DNA of 58,323 nt from Hofstenia miamia (lineage: Eukaryota > Xenacoelomorpha > Acoela > Hofsteniidae). Positions 55,454 through 58,323 of the stretch are shown here, piece after piece. The notes under the pieces were generated by a model. The model worked only from the letters and a program-made list of their open reading frames with translations. It searched no databases and was not told the DNA's origin. The DNA lies in assembly GCA_900660155.1 (NCBI GenBank), contig CABFPE010000183.1, forward strand, positions 1,062,214-1,120,536. The letters run 5' to 3'. Position numbers and translations under genes: made by a program. Positions within the stretch are counted from its first letter, which is position 1; every line of letters starts with the position of its first letter.

Positions 55454-57138
55454 TTGTGTCTAAAATTACAAATTTATCCTAAGCCTAAACGAAATCACGA
55501 TTTTGGAGAAATTGTTGATCGTTCACGGTCTTCTTTTATGAAGCTGCCTTTAATTAAGGATATACTTGGAAGATTCTTTATACTCTTTCCAGTAGTTAAA
55601 AATAAAAACGAACCCGTAAAACTTATTTATCACGGCAACGAATAATTGCAAAGTTGTGGTTTCTTGTACATTGTTATGAACAAATAGACGAAAAAGAAAT
55701 GCCAGAAAAAGTATCATTTTTAGAATTCAGTATGGTACCGTATTTGATAGAAGTGTGAACAGCAGCTGGTTAACAATAGAAGATCGGAAACTATACAGCT
55801 TTCAAATTTCCGTTGGCAGAGTGAGTTACGCAACGCATAAACAAAGTGATAATTCATTCCTCAAAACGGCTGACAGGTGGGAAATATTGCAAGCAGTAAT
55901 ACCCATTCCATCCATGGTTAAGCGGGTACGAGCAGTAATAGTGATAGCCCATGTGATTCAGACGTGAGTTATACTGGTCTTGAACAATTGAAAAGTCTAC
56001 AAAGATCCACTCGCATTTGGACGACATTAGCAGTAGATATGGTCCGCAAAACAAAAATTAGCACACACCAATTTGTCGATTAATGAAAACGGCTGGCTGC
56101 ATTAAAGAAACTCCAACCCAATCCGCCTTTGGAAACGCGCTATGAAGGAAAGCCGAAATATACAGAAAAGACTGCAATAAGAACTCTAAAGTTAATTATT
56201 TTGTCTGCATTTTGACCGGAAGAAATTGAGCAATTATAAAAGGCAAATTATTGTATGCACGTATGAAATTCGCGAGATTAAGGTGTTCTTACACTTAATG
56301 ATGGTAAGGCTGAAAAGATTGCATTGGGCATTGAAGGGATTTTGGATGTATTTGATGCGTGGAGTTCAATCACATTGATTATATGCGACACTGCTAATGT
56401 CAAAACCCTTAGCAAAAAAGGTATTGTCAAACGACTGCAGAATGTATTTGAAGAAAGAAATTTCCCTAAGCCTGTGTATGTGGGTTGTCAACAACATATT
56501 TTAGACCGAATTCCTTCGTCTAGTAATGCATCCAATGTTTGGTGGCTTGACTATGAGTTTGTTAATCAGCTCAGTGTGAAGAGAACTCCGTTGAATTACC
56601 CGTAAATCCTGGCTGGCGAGATGACATGCGATTTCTTTCTTAGTTTAGTTAGACTTTTAAGTTGTACAAAAGTAATGATACTTGGACTTATACCTAAGTG
56701 GAGATCGCTTAGTACATTCAGCATTTCATTGAATAAGAAATTTTACTTCGTTGGGGATGCCAAGCGTATTAGTCATTGTTCAATCAACAAAAATCATACA
56801 ATTTTGTAAATATTAGTATGAAACATGAGAAATAGCACAGACTTATGCAAAATATTTAAGTGCTAAATATTGAATTTAGATTTATTGGGCAAATAACATT
56901 GTACAAGGATTCGCAAAAATTGTACTACCAAAAATTTTGGTGTTGGGAAATAAAGTTGCTTTCATTCATATATTTCGTGTACTCTAAAGAACTCCAACGC
57001 ATATTCTTAGCTATTACAGATGAAATAATTGCTAATCCTATAGTATTGAGAAATGGGATTGCAAAAATGTCGAAACAAATGCCAGAGGAATCGTCTGTGA
57101 CGAGAAGATATATGAATATAATAGAAATTCCTACCTAA
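55454..57138 (+). pseudogene. transposase-like gene remnant of an uncharacterised metazoan family
   Basis: Fragments on the plus strand fall in several frames. The most telling is 56324-56605: GIEGILDVFDAWSSITLIIC then DTANVKTLSKKGIVKRLQNV and YVGCQQHILDRIPSS, followed after a stop by NPGWRDDMRFL in another frame. I recall this I-D-T-x-x-V-N...G-C-x-H-H-I-L-D-R...G-W-R-D-D-M pattern from uncharacterised, high-copy proteins in invertebrate genomes; the sequence DT and GCQ-H-ILDR blocks suggest an RNase H-like transposase core. Upstream pieces (55454, 55755) and a downstream one (56860-57138) may belong to it. It is disrupted and has no terminal repeats that I could find. Confidence 0.45.
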
Positions 57139-57230
57139 TATCAAACGTATTGACATAAACTGTTATATAATACTATAGAACACATGCTTAAAAACACAGC
57201 TGTCATCATCTAATTAAACGATAAACAAAG

Positions 57231-57472
57231 ACATGCATGTCTCGTGTCAGGTGTAAACGGGGTATCATATCCCGTTTACACGTGACATGAGACATGCATG
57301 TCTTGTGTTTTCAATGAGCGAATGTCACGTCTAAACACCCAAAACACGCGACATTCAACCTCTCAAGTAGAGCACTTGAAAAACATTCGAATATCAAAAG
57401 ATTTTGATTTTCTCGAGTGTCTTATGTCTTGTGTCACCGTGTAAACACCCAAAACACGAGACATGCATGTTT
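57231..57472. repeat. fold-back repeat with ACATGCATGTCTC arms
   Basis: 57231-57261 and 57271-57301 are inverted, matching at 29 of 31 positions around a 9-base loop, with GTGTAAACGGG at the tip. A third partial copy (GTGTAAACACCCAAAACACG, then AGACATGCATGT) lies at about 57442-57471. It is probably a small fold-back MITE. Confidence 0.7.
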
Positions 57473-58323
57473 TCGAATCAAATTAATTAACAATTGCATA
57501 GCGATTTAACACAAATTAAAACAATTTTCTTAATCAAAGTTAATTACTAAATCGATCATAATTTTAGTCGAAATTATTGTGATGTGTTTAATGAAATCTT
57601 GATTTTTTGCACTTTATTTAGTACTAAATAATTAAATATATTCTATGTGAGTAAAATTGTTATGCTTCTAATTGGAATAGAGAATAAGTAAATGTGAAAA
57701 ATATCGATCTCAGTTATGTTTATGTAGAATTGACGTGCTTCGAATTGAAACAAAAACAAATCCCAAAGCAACCTAATTCTTTAAAGTAGAATAATTAACA
57801 ATGTCTAACCCATAGGAAGAATGTTAATTTAAAAATTTATTTGAAAATAGACAGAGTATAAGCTCTGCGATCAATATTTAACAGTAGCATGACTGATGGT
57901 TTAGAATCAAAGTTGATAGAGGCAGTGAGGCAACGGCCTTTTTTATGAGATGTCTCGATTCCTGTTATAAGAACAGGGATCAAAAGAAGAAAACTTTTCC
58001 AGAAATTGTAACAGATTTAGGCACTAAATGTGAGTCTTAAAATTATTTGTTTGCGATATTCTGTGTTAAATGATTGAAATCTTAAAAATTTGCGATTTGG
58101 GATTATTGATTATATATATAAAAACAGTTTTAATGATTAGTCCTGTGCGTCCCAATATCATTTAATCGGATTAACAGGACCAAATATCTTCTTAACTTAC
58201 CCGGATCTTTGAAAATCAGAATATATTTAAATTAAAAAGAAAAATATATTCTATTTCTATCCTTCAAAATGAAATTAGTCCATTCCTATATATGCTAACA
58301 TAAAGTTGATGTTGATATATATA
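57473..58323. other. no gene recognised
   Basis: AT-rich DNA to the window end, no supported feature. Confidence 0.5.

Overview
The window is AT-rich eukaryotic DNA from an invertebrate metazoan. The evidence is one full-length animal-type SLC6 neurotransmitter/amino-acid transporter gene, CR1-like and R4/Dong-like LINEs, a Penelope-like remnant, hAT and Tc1/mariner elements with their MITEs, and long non-coding stretches. Bacterial features (operons, ribosome-binding sites, IS elements, CRISPR) are absent. I cannot fix the phylum. A 3' splice acceptor directly before the SLC6 start codon would fit either a 5'UTR intron or spliced-leader trans-splicing.

Layout. 1-9 kb: (TA)n repeat, a 96-bp direct repeat, an HTH transposase fragment, a 689-bp hAT element with a perfect 8-bp target duplication, a possible multi-membrane exon (3613-4059), a deleted mariner (4127-4726), and nested fold-back elements. 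10-12 kb: a fold-back element and a decayed R4/Dong-like LINE. 13 kb: a membrane-protein ORF that may be a receptor exon. 15.7-21.7 kb: an older CR1-like LINE, whose ORF1 has a C4HC3 PHD-type finger, apparently split by a younger LINE with a 576-aa reverse transcriptase and a pentamer tail; a minisatellite and a 1000-N gap lie inside this nest. 22-27 kb: three non-autonomous hAT elements and a hAT transposase remnant. 27-36.5 kb: a graveyard of one LINE family in both orientations, a Penelope GIY-YIG endonuclease remnant between 72-bp inverted repeats, and a 51-bp palindromic satellite. 39.6-42.5 kb: a fold-back MITE and the SLC6 gene on the minus strand. 43.7-58 kb: more MITEs, another Jockey/CR1-type LINE remnant (47.7-49.1 kb), a transposase-like remnant (55.4-57.1 kb), and otherwise unassigned DNA.

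The SLC6 protein is the only clear host gene. Two transmembrane-rich minus-strand ORFs (13133-13549 and 3613-4059) are the best candidates for another host gene, but neither family nor exon linkage can be shown from sequence alone.

Assembly quality matters for interpretation. Five isolated single Ns (5328, 20788, 20915, 32547, 32738) each sit at the border of an exact or near-exact local duplication. I treat those duplications as assembly artefacts or haplotype copies, not biology.
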